Assembly (NCBI GenBank): GCA_036346395.1
Contig: JAYEVG010000034.1
Coordinates: 186,001-250,000 of the forward strand
DNA length: 64,000 nt
Reading direction: 5' to 3'
Source: Hsuehochloa calcarea
Taxonomy: Eukaryota; Streptophyta; Magnoliopsida; Poales; Poaceae
The translations under genes and the position numbers were made by a program. Of the stretch, positions 34,200-47,144 are shown piece by piece. The notes beneath the pieces are model-generated. The model was not told where the DNA came from. It was given only the letters and a program-made list of their open reading frames with translations, and searched no databases. Numbering within the stretch: the first letter of the stretch is position 1; each line of letters opens with the position of its first letter.

Positions 34200-36984
34200 C
34201 TATATGGACACTGAATATCCCATTTTTTTCCCGACCCAATTTTTTATTGGATCGCCCGCTGCTTTTTCCCACCAAGCGCCTCGCTTTTCTTCCATTTTCC
34301 GCCCGCCTCCACGGCCCATCTTCTTTCTCCTTCTCTCCTCCCGCTCCTCTCCTCTCTCTCCCTTATCCATCCCTTCCCGACGCCATCGGCGAGTCGCCTC
34401 CCTTCTCTCTTCACTCGCCCGCATCGCCTCCCCATCTCGCCTCTCTGCCGCCGCATCATCTTCTCCCCGCCTCCGCAGCTCCGCCAAGGCGCCGCCCCTC
34501 TTGCTCTCCTCGCCACGGGTTCGCTCCACCCGCCCTTCTTCCCTCGCCCGGCCATCGCAGTTGTCGCCCCACCGCCACCAACTCCATCGCCCGCGACGTC
34601 GCCTCCACCGACTCCACCGAGCTATGTTGCGTCTCCGCCGCCGCCGCTCCGAAGTTGTCCGTCATCTCGCCCGGCCCACGACTACCTACCGCCATGGACG
34701 CCCACGCCATCGCCCATACCGCCCACCGCCGCCATGCCGCCGACGCCAAGACCTTCCCGCTCCCCTTTGCTCTCGGCTATAAATGGACCCTAGCACCTTC
34801 CGCCTCCTCGCCTTGCTTCTCCTCCCCTGTAAGCGCTCCAAATCCCGGTCCTTCCTTCTCCTCCGCCGATTGGGAGCTCGCCGCCTCGCCTGGGCCGATC
34901 GGCGCTGAGCGCCACGGCGACGCACCCGTGCCTCCGACCCCAGTGCGGCGCGCCGCCTCCCGGGACCGCCGCCAAGCTCCTCACCATCGCTGGCCAGGCG
35001 CCTTCCTCAGGCCACCTTGGGCTCCGCCACCGACCTACTCGGCCTCCTCACCAAAGAAATCGGTAAGCTCCGCGCCTCCCGATCTCTCCCCTCTTGGCCA
35101 AGTTGCCTTTGGGTGGCCGCCACACCGAAAGCCCCTGGCCGCGCCGTCTCCTAGGGCCACCACCTCCCGGTGCCCTCCGGCCTTGCTCGCCGTTGCCGCC
35201 GCCGAGCCCGCTCTCGCTCCCTCCGCTCTCGTGCTCACCCTCGTAACCCTCTCGCCATGGCCGAGCTTTCCCCCTTGCCCTACCCTCTCGGCCGTCTGAC
35301 TATCCAAAAACTGACAGCAACAATGATGTCTGAGTGCTTGCTGCTAGTCTTCCTATCTTTGCTGAGCTTGAATGCAATTGCTAATTGTGGGTATTGAATG
35401 GTTGTTTGAGAATGTTGTCAGCTGGTATTAGTGTGGGTGCCGAACTTTGTTCTTCAGGCGATTGCTGTCAAGGCATTGGGATGATTAATTCGATTATAGC
35501 TCTCCCAGTTCAGTATTTTGTTTAGTAGTGATTGTCGTAATCTGTCATGTATAATGAATCTTTTGTGTTTGTCATTGATCATTGATTTTTGAGCAATGGT
35601 TGTTAACAGTTAATTTTGTTGTGATCATTGTATGAGATCATAAATCTTTTGTATGGCAGTGAACTTGTGATTATTTGTCTGTAATTAATCCAGTCCAGAG
35701 TTTTGCCAGGGATCACTAGTAATTGTCGAGTTGAGTGTTGTTTAGCAGTAGGCATTGTATTGATCTAGCAATGAAGAGCTTTTGAAGTCTATGATTAGTT
35801 TTGTCATTTTGAAATTTTGTGTAAACCGGCAATAGAGTCAAATGTGGATTATTATGTCTTTTTACAAACTAAATCGATTGATTTGGTGGTTGTGAATTGG
35901 TTGGTTAAGTCAATAGTTGTTGGTCTAGCCATTGAAAGCTTGTATGATTGTTGTGGCAATAGATTGAGTGTCGGCATTTGAGCTATCTGTCAATTGAGTT
36001 GTTGAGTCGTAGAGTTTGTTATCTATTTGTTTCAATTATCAATATGTGATTCGTAATTGCTTCCCCAGATAGTTGCAATAGAAATGAGGTTACAATCGAT
36101 CCAACGCTTAAGAAATGTTGCAATGGATTAATAGAATGTTTTGTTGATAGTAAGTTGATTATTGATTAATTGTCTAAGATTACTGATCCTCAGTATAAGT
36201 GTTTTGGCGGTAAATTGAATGATTAGTTGTGATCTTGATTATTAGGGATAGTGTTAATCTTCAGTGCAGTACTGTCTATTGGATTTGATATTAAATTGTT
36301 CCTTGTTGGTTAGTGTTCGTCAGTAGGACAATGATTGTTGGAAGTAATGATATTTAGTGAAAGCTGGAAGTATTGACTTGATTGCTTTGTTTGGAAAGGA
36401 TTTGTGGTTTGGCAATGATTGGTAATCTGGCAATTGTATAGTTGGTAGTTGGATATGTCTTGTTTTGGTAGTGGGTTGAGTAGCTAGAAATCGAATCAAT
36501 GAGTACTATCTGGCAGTTGAGTTTGGAATAGAGTTGCCATTGGATTTTGTGTCGATTGAGTATTCTAGACTAGTATAGAACCGGTAGTCGAGTTGCTTTG
36601 TCGCCTGTCGATTGGTAGTCTTGCAAGTCTTCCGAATCCGCAGTAGAGCACTCCGGCAAAAGCTCCTTCGACCATACCCTCCTTGAATCCTCCCTCTGGG
36701 CAGAAAACCTCTGTCATTCCTCCTTTCGCCTAACCGACGCTTGACTGTCAAACCTTCCTGTCGCCAAACCGCTCTCAAGCCGCACTCGCAATCTTTCCGA
36801 GGCTCTTGTGTTTTATTTGGTCTCTTGGATTCTTTGGATTTATTTGGTTTTTCAATTGTTATTGCGTAATTAGAAATCAAGTCCGTAAGAATCGACGACT
36901 CGAGGCATCCAAGATTCAAGCAAAGACGCCGATCAAGACTTCAACCTCTGCCTAATCAAAGCTTTGAGTAAGATCAAGGCCACG
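34200..36984 (+). repeat. Probable upstream half of a Tekay-type LTR remnant
   Basis: CT-rich sequence (34250-34770) leads to a TATA box (ctataaatgg, 34778-34787). A GC-rich leader with gtaag donor-like sites and then a long AT-rich tail (35300-36960) follow. This is the same architecture as the minus-strand LTRs at 15107-18694, and it is directly followed by a segment clearly homologous to them. The 350-codon open frame (34247-35299) is low-complexity (Pro, Ser, Arg, Ala) and runs through the promoter, so I do not count it as a gene. Homology of this half is architectural only. Confidence 0.45.
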
Positions 36985-38759
36985 GTAAAATAGCCCAAAG
37001 AGTCAACACTTTGATCATATTGATCCCATATTTTATGCAAATTATATTCTCATTAAAGTATCAAACCGCATGCTTTAATTTTTATGCAAACATATGTCAA
37101 ACACTCTAAGGTAGTTAAATACCTACTTGTTAATTTAATAAATTATTATTCCAATCCTTGAAAGTTGAACTCCCAATACCTTTGTCACCCTAGTAAATAT
37201 CCGTAACATACTAGTTATAGGTCGACTTAAATGCCATGCTAGACTTGTTTAAGTAGGGGTATTACTACCAAATCATCATCCTTTAATCATCATCAATTGT
37301 TTTGGGGGTCATTGGGGAGAATGATCGAATTGGTTGGATAATTTGTTTTATACCTCTCCAAAACTCTAAAATTTGCTAATACCCATCAGGCGGATGGTAA
37401 GTCAAGGTAAATGGTTGGGTGCTAATGTAGCCTGTGATATTTTTGTGGATGGTATGTGGTAAGAACCGCCCAGATGATCTTAAGGACCTAATCCTGTGAT
37501 GACCTCCTATTGTAAAACAGTACAACCACAAGTCTATAATGGTGTCGACCTGGCTGACTAATTTGTATCCACCATTGTGAGTTGGACCATCGAGTGACCC
37601 ACGAGTCGTGTCACCGCTTAAGCCGTCGTGGACACGGGTCGTGACGCTGGCGCAAGCCGCCGTGTGGCGCAAGAGGGGGTTTGGGGGCATGGTTGACGCA
37701 GAGGGAGAGCGTAACCACTCTCAGATGAAACCTTAGCGGGTGCAATGAACAATGAGGGATGCCTTGTAAAGGCCTTGTGATAATCTCCCCTTGATTCACA
37801 TGTCTACGGAAACGTGTGTACATATCAAGCTGATTATCTCTTGTGGGTAAAGATGTACAATCTCGCAGAGAATAAAAGCTCGTTTCGACACCGTGCCCAC
37901 GGTCAAGGGCGGCAAAGGAACTTGCAAGATATAGTTCTATTTCAAAACTGCTGGGTGGGATGAAAAATGTGCCGGGCTCACCTAGCCCTTGATTTGGATT
38001 TTCCTGGGTATTCTTACCCAGTGTTGGTAATAGGTGGGTTTGATCACTAACAAAATATAAGCATGAAGGTGGAGGTAGCCTCTGCTTTTATCAATTATTG
38101 CACAATTAATCTCTTTAAAAATGCAATTTGGTCCAAATGCTAAGTGACAGGATTCTCTAATATCTGTATTTATAAATGTTGCTTTAAGCAAATAAAAGAA
38201 CCCGAGCCTTCCTTGTTACACCTTACATGTATATTATTACATCTGTGTGTTGGCTCATGAGCACGGTAGTTGTGCTCATCCTCGCTCTTTTCCCCAAACC
38301 TCGTAAACAGTGGACCTCGAGTCACAATCGCATCAAGGATCCAAGTCTCAAGACCCGAGGAATGCTGAAGCGTAGTTTAGTCCTTAGTTGTTCTAGTCTC
38401 ACCCCAGTCTAGCTGACTCCGTCGGTTCTTGTGTACCTCCTATATTGATCGAAGTTTCGGGTAATATCGGCGACACGGTTCCCGACCACTTGCCTGTGGT
38501 AAGATGTGCCCTCACCCCCTTGCTTCCGTTGTTGCTTCCGCTATCTTTTGTAATGTATTCTTTTGGCCTGTTCGGCCCTTATTGTAAAAATTGACCCAAA
38601 GCGGTCTATGTAAACTCTGATGTGTAAATTAATGAATGAAATAAGTTTGCGCCATGTATGGTTTGATTCAAAGAATGTACCGTGGAGTGCTAGCTATCGA
38701 TCAGGGAATAGACAAATGATTTCACAGAGGATTTGGATTTACAAAATCCGGGTCCGACA
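36985..38759 (+). repeat. Tekay-type LTR 3' half, inverted copy of the 15.1-24.4 kb LTRs
   Basis: This is the reverse complement of about 15107-16830. Shared landmarks are gtcaacactttgatc at 37001, ctctaaggtagttaaat, catactagttataggtc, tctgatgtgtaaattaatg and the terminal gggtccgaca at 38759. Divergence is clearly greater than between the two LTRs of the 15.1-24.4 kb element, so it is an older copy. The base after the terminus is g, then acactgatacca, which is not a normal primer site. Confidence 0.85.
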
Positions 38760-41053
38760 GACACTGATACCAATGATTCAACACTAAGACTAGCATCGTA
38801 CCCATGGACACCAGGCTTCTTATCCTCTGCTCGCTCTTAAAACTTCACGTAGTCTTTCGGGGAGATAGGAAGAAAGCTATATATCTCAATCAAGGCTCGA
38901 ATGATTGCATGCACGACATGACGCGAGGAATTTCTTGCTGCCTTTTGACCGCCAGTGGCGGAGATCGATCCAATGCATGGTTGCCAAACACATGCAACTC
39001 CCACAGAAACAGGGGAAAAGCTGAAAAGCGGCCTGAGAGGAAGAGGGGAGCAGCACGGCAGGGCACAGCTGAACCGAGAGCAAGTGAACAAAAGGAAGAT
39101 TCCACGGCTAGGTTTTATTTAACTCGTGACTTCACGCTGCCCGTGATCGTTATGTGTCACCGCTGAGTGCAGAAGCAGAGCACACATACGCACCACCGTT
39201 CTTGCGGAGCGGAGCCCCACGTTGTCAAGAAGACTGGGAGGAGAGAACCCAAGGCGGGGGAGGGATGCAGGCGAGACAAGACAAAAACTCAAGTCCATGG
39301 CTTTGGATTCAGAAGGGGCGCAGGCCGAGCCCACACAGCTCGCTACACTCGCTGCGTCTCATCACCGGCCATCGCGCCTCCCACGTTCGGGCTGATCATT
39401 GCCCCCCCTCAAGGCTGTAATTAGACATCAAATAGGAGCAATGTGCCATCGCCTGGTTGAATTTTCCACGTACCTTTATCACAATCATTACTTGTTGATT
39501 GGCGTGCCTGACTATTTACTACTCCTATAAGAGCGCATTAGGAACGTAGAAATTTCACCAAAAAACGGATCCATGTTGTTGGCTCCAAAAGGCATGTACG
39601 TCGTCCTTGTTTACAAAACTGAAAGTTGGGGATCAAACCAGTCACCATTGTTACTGTGGTGACAGAGGAGGTCGACGAATTCATGTCCTCTGGCTAGCAT
39701 CTCCATTAAGGACTAGCTCGCGACTCACAAACAGTGCCAGTGCCAGTGCCCGGATCAGATACGCAGCACATGACTCGTTACCAGGAATCCTGTCCGAGGG
39801 AGTAGCGTCCAAATGAGGAGTTAATGTGAAGGGTCCCAGGTGCTTACTCATGCAGTCAGAGACGATCGATCGATATGCAGCAGGCAGCAGCTGCTATGCA
39901 TGCTAGCGAAGAGAGAGAGACGTACGTACGTACGTACATGCGTTCCATAGGCAGCGAAGCATAGGGTGGCGGGAACCGAGCTCCGAGCAGCTGGTCATGA
40001 GCAGTTCATCATCGCGCACTGCATGTCTGCATGATCGGTTCGCCGGCCGGCCAGTTGGTTTGCCGTCGCTGCTCTCGCTAGAGCTAGCTAGCGTCGAGGC
40101 ATGATAGGTATATTCCCAAAGATCAGATTCTTCTGCTCCGACTAGCTGTCGGCTCGTAGATCGGCGATGCACTGATCCTTTTACATGACTACACCTTGTA
40201 GCTTTATATAGTGTCTTCAAATCCTCCTCCAAAGAGAAGTAGGAATCCTAATTAATTAATCAAAACTTATCTATAAATCCTTGTAGCACACATCTTTAAA
40301 TCCTAATAGGTTAGGATACATGTCACCGTAGTTAACGGCGTGAATTCTTCAAAATTTGTTTGGATGGGCTGTGATTTAGGTTCATACACGTGGAAGTCAG
40401 TAAACTTACTTAATATGAGATGTCCTATGAAATTTCTACCGGCCGGAATCATATTTTCAGTTTTGGATGCGGCATGCATTCCCCTACAGTAGTACCTAGG
40501 CTAGAATAGTGGAACTACAATTGATCTCACATACAATCTTTTTCCTTGCTTGTTTTTTTTAATTAAAAAAATCTTTTTCCTTGAAGAATTGTTCTCTCGG
40601 TCTGCACAAAATTTACCTTGTCTGAATTATTGCTTTTGCTGCAACTGTTGACACGAGGGAATTAGCCAACTTTTTAGATACATATTGTACATGAGGTGGT
40701 GATCTATACACAGCGCCATTCTTAGTTCACGTTACGTGTTCATTTGCCTTGGCCCAGAAGTGAAACGTCAAACAACAAGGAACTTGGGTGAATCAGGCCC
40801 TAGCAAACCTGTCGCAATTTGCAAGTCGCAACCTTCCGAATCGCGGAGTAAACAACGTTGATGTGAGTGACCATCGAATACATAATGTCTAGCTTTGTGT
40901 ATCGAAAATATGTGTGCATGAGCTAGCTAACCGTTGCGACCTCGATCGTTCCAGATTTCTCGGCGGAACGCGACCCGAAAGCCAAACGCCATCCCAAAAA
41001 CCACACGAACTAGCGTTTACGAAGTGTGTTTGTCGCGAGCCTGGGCATCATCC
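38760..41053. other. Non-coding, possibly host promoter region
   Basis: No gene recognised. On the minus strand a TATA box (ctatataaagc, plus 40201-40211) is followed by about 300 bases rich in short palindromes (ctagctagc, catgcatg) and a cgtacgtacgtacgtac run at about 39922-39937. This resembles a plant promoter and 5' leader. A 109-codon open frame (40232-39903) begins upstream of that TATA box and is therefore unlikely to be translated from it. Other open frames (38804-39420) have no recognisable domain. Confidence 0.4.
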
Positions 41054-41056
41054 TCT

Positions 41057-41577
41057 CACTACCGCAGATGGGCTCTTTGCCGAGTGCTTAGGGCACTCGG
41101 CAAAGCCCCTATTGCATTCGGCAAAGGCTTTGCCGAGTGCCGACTCGAAAAAGCAATCGGCAAAGAACCCGCCGGCAAGGTTTTTTGCCGAGTGCCACAT
41201 ATCGGCACTCGGTAAAGCCTTGCCGAGTGTCACGCCAAGACTCGGTAAAAAAATGCGACGCCAACTCGACGTTTTTGCCGAGTGCCACCCACCGCACTCT
41301 AAGAAAGAATTTTTTCTTTTTTAAAAATTATTTACCGAAAGTGCCGACACTTGCACTCGCAAAGAATTTTTTTCTTTTTAAAGTTTTTGCCGAGTGCCAT
41401 GGCTATGGCACTCGGCAAAGCCGAAATTGTTTCGCTTCAGCTTTGCCGAGTGCCATACTCTTGCACTCGCAAAGCCGAAATTGTTTCGATTTCACTTTGC
41501 CGAAAGTGCCATGGTCACAAGACTCGGCAAAGTTTTCTTTGCCGAGTGTGGCACTCGGCAAAGATGGGAAAATGCTA
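41057..41577. repeat. Left terminal and subterminal repeats of the CACTA element
   Basis: Terminal inverted repeat CACTACCGCAGA, then about a dozen copies of TTTGCCGAGTGCC or its complement GGCACTCGGCAAA up to 41577. These are binding sites of the TNPA-type protein in the En/Spm model. Several copies read tttgccgaaagtgcc or cactcgcaaag, that is, with altered CGAG or CGGC. Confidence 0.9.
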
Positions 41578-41649
41578 TTTTTTTAGTTTTTACTTTCCAT
41601 CAAGACAAACAAAAATCACATATATATATCAACACACAAAGACAAGATA

Positions 41650-41775
41650 TATGACATACACATCCATATTCCATCACATACACATCCATATTCCATCACA
41701 TACACATCCACCATCCATAATACATCACATACAAATCCATTGTCCATAATCCATCACATACATTCGCATCATCCA
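41650..41775. repeat. Minisatellite, about 22-25 bp unit
   Basis: Five or so imperfect copies of catcacatacacatccat plus a variable tail. It lies within the CACTA element between the subterminal repeats and the gene region. Confidence 0.85.
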
Positions 41776-42379
41776 TGACAATATCCATCACAATATATAT
41801 ATGTCTCTAGTAGTAGTCCAACATAAGGCTAAGTCTAACACAAGTCCATACAACATGAAAAGAAACAAATAAACGGAACCCATCGCCACCTCCCCACCCG
41901 AGTGTGAATCGCCACTTGAGGAGGGCTGCTTGGCAACCTGCTCAGGAGAAGGGCCACTCGAGGAGTCGGGTTCAACCCACGATGTGGTCGCACAAAAGAG
42001 AAGCGAATTCATGAGTATCTACAGGAGGGCCGCACAAGTTAAAGGAATAAACAACCATATATACTCACCGAGTCCCTACAGGAGGAGGAGGAGCCACAAT
42101 CGAGCGAGCAATGATCGGGCACGACCACACTGCAAGGATCAAGGCTCGCCATGAAGTCAACATGTCCCGCACCTCGCCTCGGCCGCCTCCGGGCTTGTAC
42201 AACCTCCATCTCCGGTAGGTGGGCTCACTTGGGCCAGTCATTGGGCCTCCAACCTCCCGAAGTCGGCTCGCAACATTCCACCCGCAATGTTTAAACAATG
42301 CAAAGGCAAGGTAGATGTGTAAAAGCAATGAACGCATTTAATAAAACAAGATTAACCCGAGTTCCGCCATCCGCCGCTG

Positions 42380-44010
42380 TGAGCTCACGCCGAGAGCGAT
42401 GGGGAGGGAGGAGCTCGTGCTCCTTGCTCGAATCTCGGCGAGGGTGGGAACAGAGTCTGAGTCGATCGTGCTATCCGCCATCCAAGACGGCCGCAGCCGC
42501 TCCTCCTCCCACCTCATCGAGGTCTCAGGTCCTGTGGGCCGAGTGGCGGATCGAAGTCCTCCCATGGCGCCGCGGCCGCCGAGGTGTACTCGCTAAGCTT
42601 GCTGTGGACGCCGTTGGTGTACGCCGGCCCGCCCGCCGGGTTGTAGGTGACTTCCGGCCGCCGCTTGCCCTTGTGTGCTGTGGCGACGCCATGAACTCGT
42701 TGCATTCCTCGGCCTTGGTGCGCTGGGACCGCGAGGAAAACACAAAGATGATTACAAGTAATGAGAATTGAGCGTTACAAAATAAATAAAGATGAAAACA
42801 CAAAGAAGATTACCAATGTCCAGGCGCGACGCTACTGAGGCTCCGCTGCCTTGGTGGTGTGGCGCCCACCCATCTCGCAGCGGCAGTCCCGACGGATGTT
42901 GTGCTTCTCGCCCACTCCTCCGAGAGCCACCATCCACAATGGCCTCCCAGCCAGAGGCGGTGCTCGGCGCACCAATCGTAACATTGCCGCATACCATCAA
43001 GTTATTGATATGTCGAAGATGAAATGAAGCCTACCTATTCTTCATTGAAGGAGTCAGATAATGTTTCAGACTTACCGAGAGGTACCGCTCCTTGGTGAGC
43101 GCCCCGTCCCGGCATCGGCCTTCCTCACCACCGACCAAGGACGCCGGCCAGAGTTGATGATGCACTGGAGCCGCGCTCGTGGTACAGTCCGAGAGTCGGA
43201 CCCATGCATCTTGTCCCGCACTCGCGCGCCCGGCCCTCAAACCCTTCGTCGCACTTTCAAGAAGTCCCCGCATACGCACATCATGTATCGCTTCATTATT
43301 TCAAGAATGACCAATGAATGCGTAGTATTGACCAATTTAGTGCGATGAAGACTCACCCGTAACTCGCCTTGATCCGCGCCGCAACGGTGCCGAACTCGGC
43401 CGCCCCTCGGCGGGGCAGAAGTAGTCCCACGCCCGTGGCGCGGTCACCGAGGCGCACGTGACCATGCGGTGGTGGTGCCGCCAATCGAAGGCCTGTGGTG
43501 GCATTGATGTGCCGCCTGCTCCGACACAACTTCCCAGCTTCGCAAGAGTCATTAAGAAGAATTGTTAGTCTCCGCCGATTTTCAACATGTCATATGAAAT
43601 AGTAGTGAAATAATACTTACTTGTCGCCATTGGTCGAATCACCGGGCGCCGGTGAAGTGGATCGCCGCGCGGAGCCGCGAGGCCCGCGCAAGTAGACTCT
43701 TCGACGAGGTAGAGCCGGAGAGGGTGCAAGTGGAACCCATCATTGCCGATATCGCCGCCTCCCCGTGGTCCGACGAGTCGAGGAAGTGCCACCCCTCCTA
43801 TGTGCGTGCCCACCGCTCGGTCGCCCTCGCCCACCGACGGGTGGCAATGGCCGCACTCGCCCCTCGGACGGCCGCAGGCGGCCGCCTCGTCCTCCTCCTG
43901 GCGGCTCCAGCAAGGGTCGCCCCGCCAGGTGGTAAGCGCCCTCATGTAGAGGGAGTTGACTCTCGACGGGCCCGCCTTCCGCCCTAAGATTTTGTCGAGT
44001 GCCTGCAATT
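42380..44010 (-). pseudogene. TNPA-like CACTA protein, frame-broken
   Basis: TNPA-type proteins bind the subterminal repeats. The C-terminal part is recognisable on the minus strand: YNPAGGPAYTNGVHSKL (about 42645-42597), then in another frame STIDSDSVPTLAEIRARS (about 42472-42420), as in grass Transposase_24 / Ptta-type proteins, whose end reads DSSSVPTLSEIRA. Upstream blocks at 43030-43350, 43340-43560 and 43565-44000 are Ala/Arg-rich and fit the body of such a protein, but frames change repeatedly and I cannot assign individual motifs. Introns are probable. Identification rests mainly on the C-terminus and its location. Confidence 0.6.
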
Positions 44011-44344
44011 TCAAAGAGTAAACCAATTAGCACAGTTAAATTACAAGTACTTATAAAGAGATGCAAAATGAACGAAACATAATTGCAATAATAATAATAA
44101 TAATAATAATAATGTAGTATTACATGAATTAGAAATATTCTTCACGATCGGCAATACTGGATCATAGGTGTCGCTATCACTATCAATATTGTCGAGTAAA
44201 TCGGCTCATCTCCATCGTTGTCATCATTGTCATCGCTTAATCAGAATCGCCAAGCATTTGTAAGTCCTTAGCATTTTGCACCTCTTCTCCGTCGTCCTCA
44301 TCTCCACCGGCCCCGATCAATGTCATTGTCTACTTCATGCCCAT

Positions 44345-45900
44345 CAAAAACATGTCTATGTCAAACCTCCTTCTAGCCCTCTCGGTTGATAAAACTCCCG
44401 TGTGTTTGGGTCAAAGTTGTAATCCTCATCGTTTGGGACAGGCAGTTTACCGTGCGGCGATACCAACTGCACAAGGTACCAACCGATAAGATTGGGGTCT
44501 TTTTGGCACGCCCATGGGAGATAATAAACTTGCGTGGCCTGTTGAGCCACAATATAGACATCCTCTCCTTGATAGACGTAATCCGTCGAATTTCGACTTG
44601 TCCAATCTCGTGGTGTTCTCGTGACATTAGGATCGAACCAATGGCATTTGAATACGATCGATTAGGAGCTTTGCGACACTCAAAATTGAGCTCGTGATAT
44701 TTCTTCTACTATGCCGTAGTAGTCGCTCATATCGGTCAGCGCATTTAACCCCAGATTCGTGGTTTTCCGATTGGGCCGACTACGTAGTTTCTTGTGTGAG
44801 CGATAGCCATTCACATCATAAACGTGAATGACTTGACCTTGTAGGCGAAGCCTTTGGCGAGCCCTTTCAACTCAAAGATCCATTTCAAGATCCTTGCGGG
44901 CCCGCAAGGTGAGGCCTGATAGATCGTTACATTACTCGCTCAGAGGAGCAAAGTGGATGTCAAAGATTGAACGAGGTAAATTGACGGTACCTTCAGACGA
45001 ACTGTGATATGAAATCGGCACACCATCTTTGAGAAGACTATCTTCTTCTTGAGGGAAGGAGCCCTATTCCTCTCTCCTGTATTTATTCGTAAATTCTCCA
45101 AAAATAAGAGATAAGGGGTTGGATAGATGGAGGATAGTGACAAGGGCGTATGTAACAAGCTCATTGAGAACTTATCGCACATAAGGCTTCACTTCACAAG
45201 GTTCAACAACACATACAAGATGATAGTGCGCCACTCATCATGCCGCAAGGTCTTGGTGCCCGATGTGCTTGCCTTCCGAGTTGCCCTTTGAAAAGGCCGA
45301 GGTTCGATGAACTCTCGTCCGCTGTAACGAGGGGGACGACAGCACGCTGGGAAGGCCATCCTTATAGTATGTTGTTGTGAAGTTTGACACCTCCGTAATG
45401 AATGCCTCTCGCCACGTAAGCCTCAATTTTGGCTTTATTTCTACACTTTTTCAAGAATCTTTAGACATCTCTCAATTGTATAGCACCAACGGGCTCGCAC
45501 GGCCCCCATTCGTGCCTCGCACGGTAGGTGCAAAATCGATGTCGTGACGCTGTGAAGAAGCCGTGGAAAGATCTTTCCAACTTGCGAGCAACACAGGTGC
45601 CACTTTCTCCAAGTCATCAATCACGCCCCGAGATAACTCCTTGGCACAAAGTCGGCGGAAGAAATAGCTCAACTCGCCAAAGACGCGCCACACATGCTCG
45701 TGGACGATCCCCGTCATCGCAGAAGGAGCCGCCAATCCATATGTGGTAGTCATGACTCTTCATCCCTAAACGCTGATCACATGTGGAGATCTCCGGTTTG
45801 TGAGCATCGTGACGTGATAAGTGCTCAAACTTTTTCAAATTTTTTCCACTAGATAATGATACGATACGGCGACAACTCGACAAGTTTCATGATTTTCTAA
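44345..45900 (-). pseudogene. TNPD-like CACTA transposase, C-terminal domains, frame-broken
   Basis: On the minus strand: RLGMKSHDYHI (about 45765-45730), then WRVFGELSYFFRRLCAKELS (about 45690-45632), both from the DUF4218 region. EAFITEVSNFTTTYY follows (about 45404-45360), then DVNGYRSHK (about 44820) and finally ATQVYYLPWACQKDP with SPHGKLPVPNDEDYN (about 44540-44415), the DUF4216 domain. These domains follow the catalytic TNP2 (Transposase_21) domain in plant CACTA transposases; that catalytic domain is absent, as only about 640 bases remain to the right end. At least four frame shifts are present. It would cut at the CACTA ends if intact. Confidence 0.85.
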
Positions 45901-46214
45901 TTGCTCGCATTTTATACAATTAAAAACCACTCCCACGCTAGTTAGCGGCGTTGCCCCGTGAGCACGCTTGATCGAAATTTCGAGACAGCTTCTCGGATTT
46001 AGCCTAAATTTACACTAAGAAACAAGGATAACATTTTTGAACGAATCTAATCCATTATTCGATGCACTAGCTCAAACTTACATTTTTGAAAAATTCAACA
46101 AAACAAAATAAAATATAGAAATATGCCAAAAGGCAATGAAAATATCCCAAATTTAAACATGTTGTTTGTGGTAGTGTACTAAAGCTTCAAAAAAATTGGT
46201 GCCAAAAACCAAAA

Positions 46215-46544
46215 AAATTTAGTTTGCCGAGTGCCAAGTTTGGCACTCGCAAAATAAATTTGCCGAAAGTGCCAAACGGGGCACTCGCAAAGAGGACGCC
46301 CGATGCCGCTACACCCCTACCAATCTTTGCCGAGTGCCTACCTTTGCCGAGTGCCTAGCACTTGGCAAAGATCTTCTTGCCGAGTGCGATTATTTGTCGA
46401 GTGCCGTGCACTCGCAAAGGCCTATTTGCCGAGTGCCATATTTTGCCGAGTGCGGCGCTTCGCAAGCAAGTTTTTGCCGAGTGCCCGCAATTTGGCACTC
46501 GGCAAAGATTTGTGCACTCGGCAAATCAGGTGTTTCCCGTAGTG
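46215..46544. repeat. Right terminal and subterminal repeats of the CACTA element
   Basis: About ten TTTGCCGAGTGCC motifs in both orientations from 46219 on, ending with CACTCGGCAAA and the inverted terminus TTTCCCGTAGTG. As at the left end, several copies lack a G (cactcgcaaa). Confidence 0.9.
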
Positions 46545-46547
46545 TCT

Positions 46548-46717
46548 GGACGGCCCTGCTAGCTTAATTTAAACAGTATATCTAGCGTCTAGCACACTTG
46601 TGATGAATTTGTTAGTAAGAATTATTGTTTAAGTACCTTTTTGGGAGTTCGTGATTATAGATTATAAGAAGCATATTTGTCACTGCAAACCAGCTGATTT
46701 CTAGAAATTTACCCTGA

Positions 46718-46770
<53 letters not shown>

Positions 46771-47144
46771 CCATTCCTATTTTCCTTTGAGGCCAACTGC
46801 AGCACAGACAACTGAAAATTGAAGAAAACCCGGTCACTTTTTCTGAACGTCGCCGCCTTGCAATTTCCGCTCATTAACCTGCTTTATGCCTTAACAAGGT
46901 TTGGATTATGTTGCAACTTTTGGGCTATGTTATGGGCTATACAGTGCTACACTTTGCTAACGGTCTACGGTATATTACCTTCGACTCGTCTTCATGTTGT
47001 GAAGCTTCAAGCACAAATCAATATCCAAAACAAATCAACAACCAAAAGCATTGGACTTTAAAAGAGACACACATTAGATCATGTGTAAAAACAAGTCAAC
47101 AAAAAAATATCTACGAAATATAAGATATTCTCTCATATGACACA
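46548..47144. other. Non-coding flank, with a (TA)n microsatellite
   Basis: Host-like sequence right of the CACTA insertion. Nothing coding is recognised. The TA run is listed separately. Confidence 0.5.
46720..46768. repeat. (TA)n microsatellite, about 24 units
   Basis: Uninterrupted TA run of 49 bases. Confidence 0.98.

Larger units (their letters stand above)
41057..46544 (-). mobile_element. CACTA (En/Spm) transposon, 5488 bp, with two broken genes
   Basis: It begins CACTACCGCAGA and ends TTTCCCGTAGTG, flanked by the 3 bp duplication TCT (41054-41056 and 46545-46547), the rule for CACTA elements. Both ends carry arrays of TTTGCCGAGTGCC in both orientations. Between them, on the minus strand, lie a TNPD-like transposase (44345-45900) and a TNPA-like gene (42380-44010). 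Both are broken by frameshifts, and the N-terminal catalytic part of the transposase is missing, so the element is defective in this sequence. An (AAT)n run lies at about 44089-44113. Confidence 0.93.

Noticed and set aside
34247..35299. 350-codon open frame on the plus strand
   Set aside because: Low-complexity Pro/Ser/Arg/Ala sequence that spans a TATA box and its upstream region. It fits a GC-rich LTR leader better than a gene.
38760..38780. acactgatacca right after the LTR end as a primer binding site
   Set aside because: The orientation is wrong: a primer site here would read TGGTATCAG on the plus strand. Probably chance or a rearranged junction.
39600..40230. Possible microRNA precursor in the palindrome-rich region
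   Set aside because: None of the conserved plant miRNA sequences I know was seen and no long stem could be drawn with confidence.
39903..40232. 109-codon minus-strand ORF near a TATA box
   Set aside because: Its start codon lies upstream of the TATA box, so a transcript from that promoter would not include it. No homology recognised.
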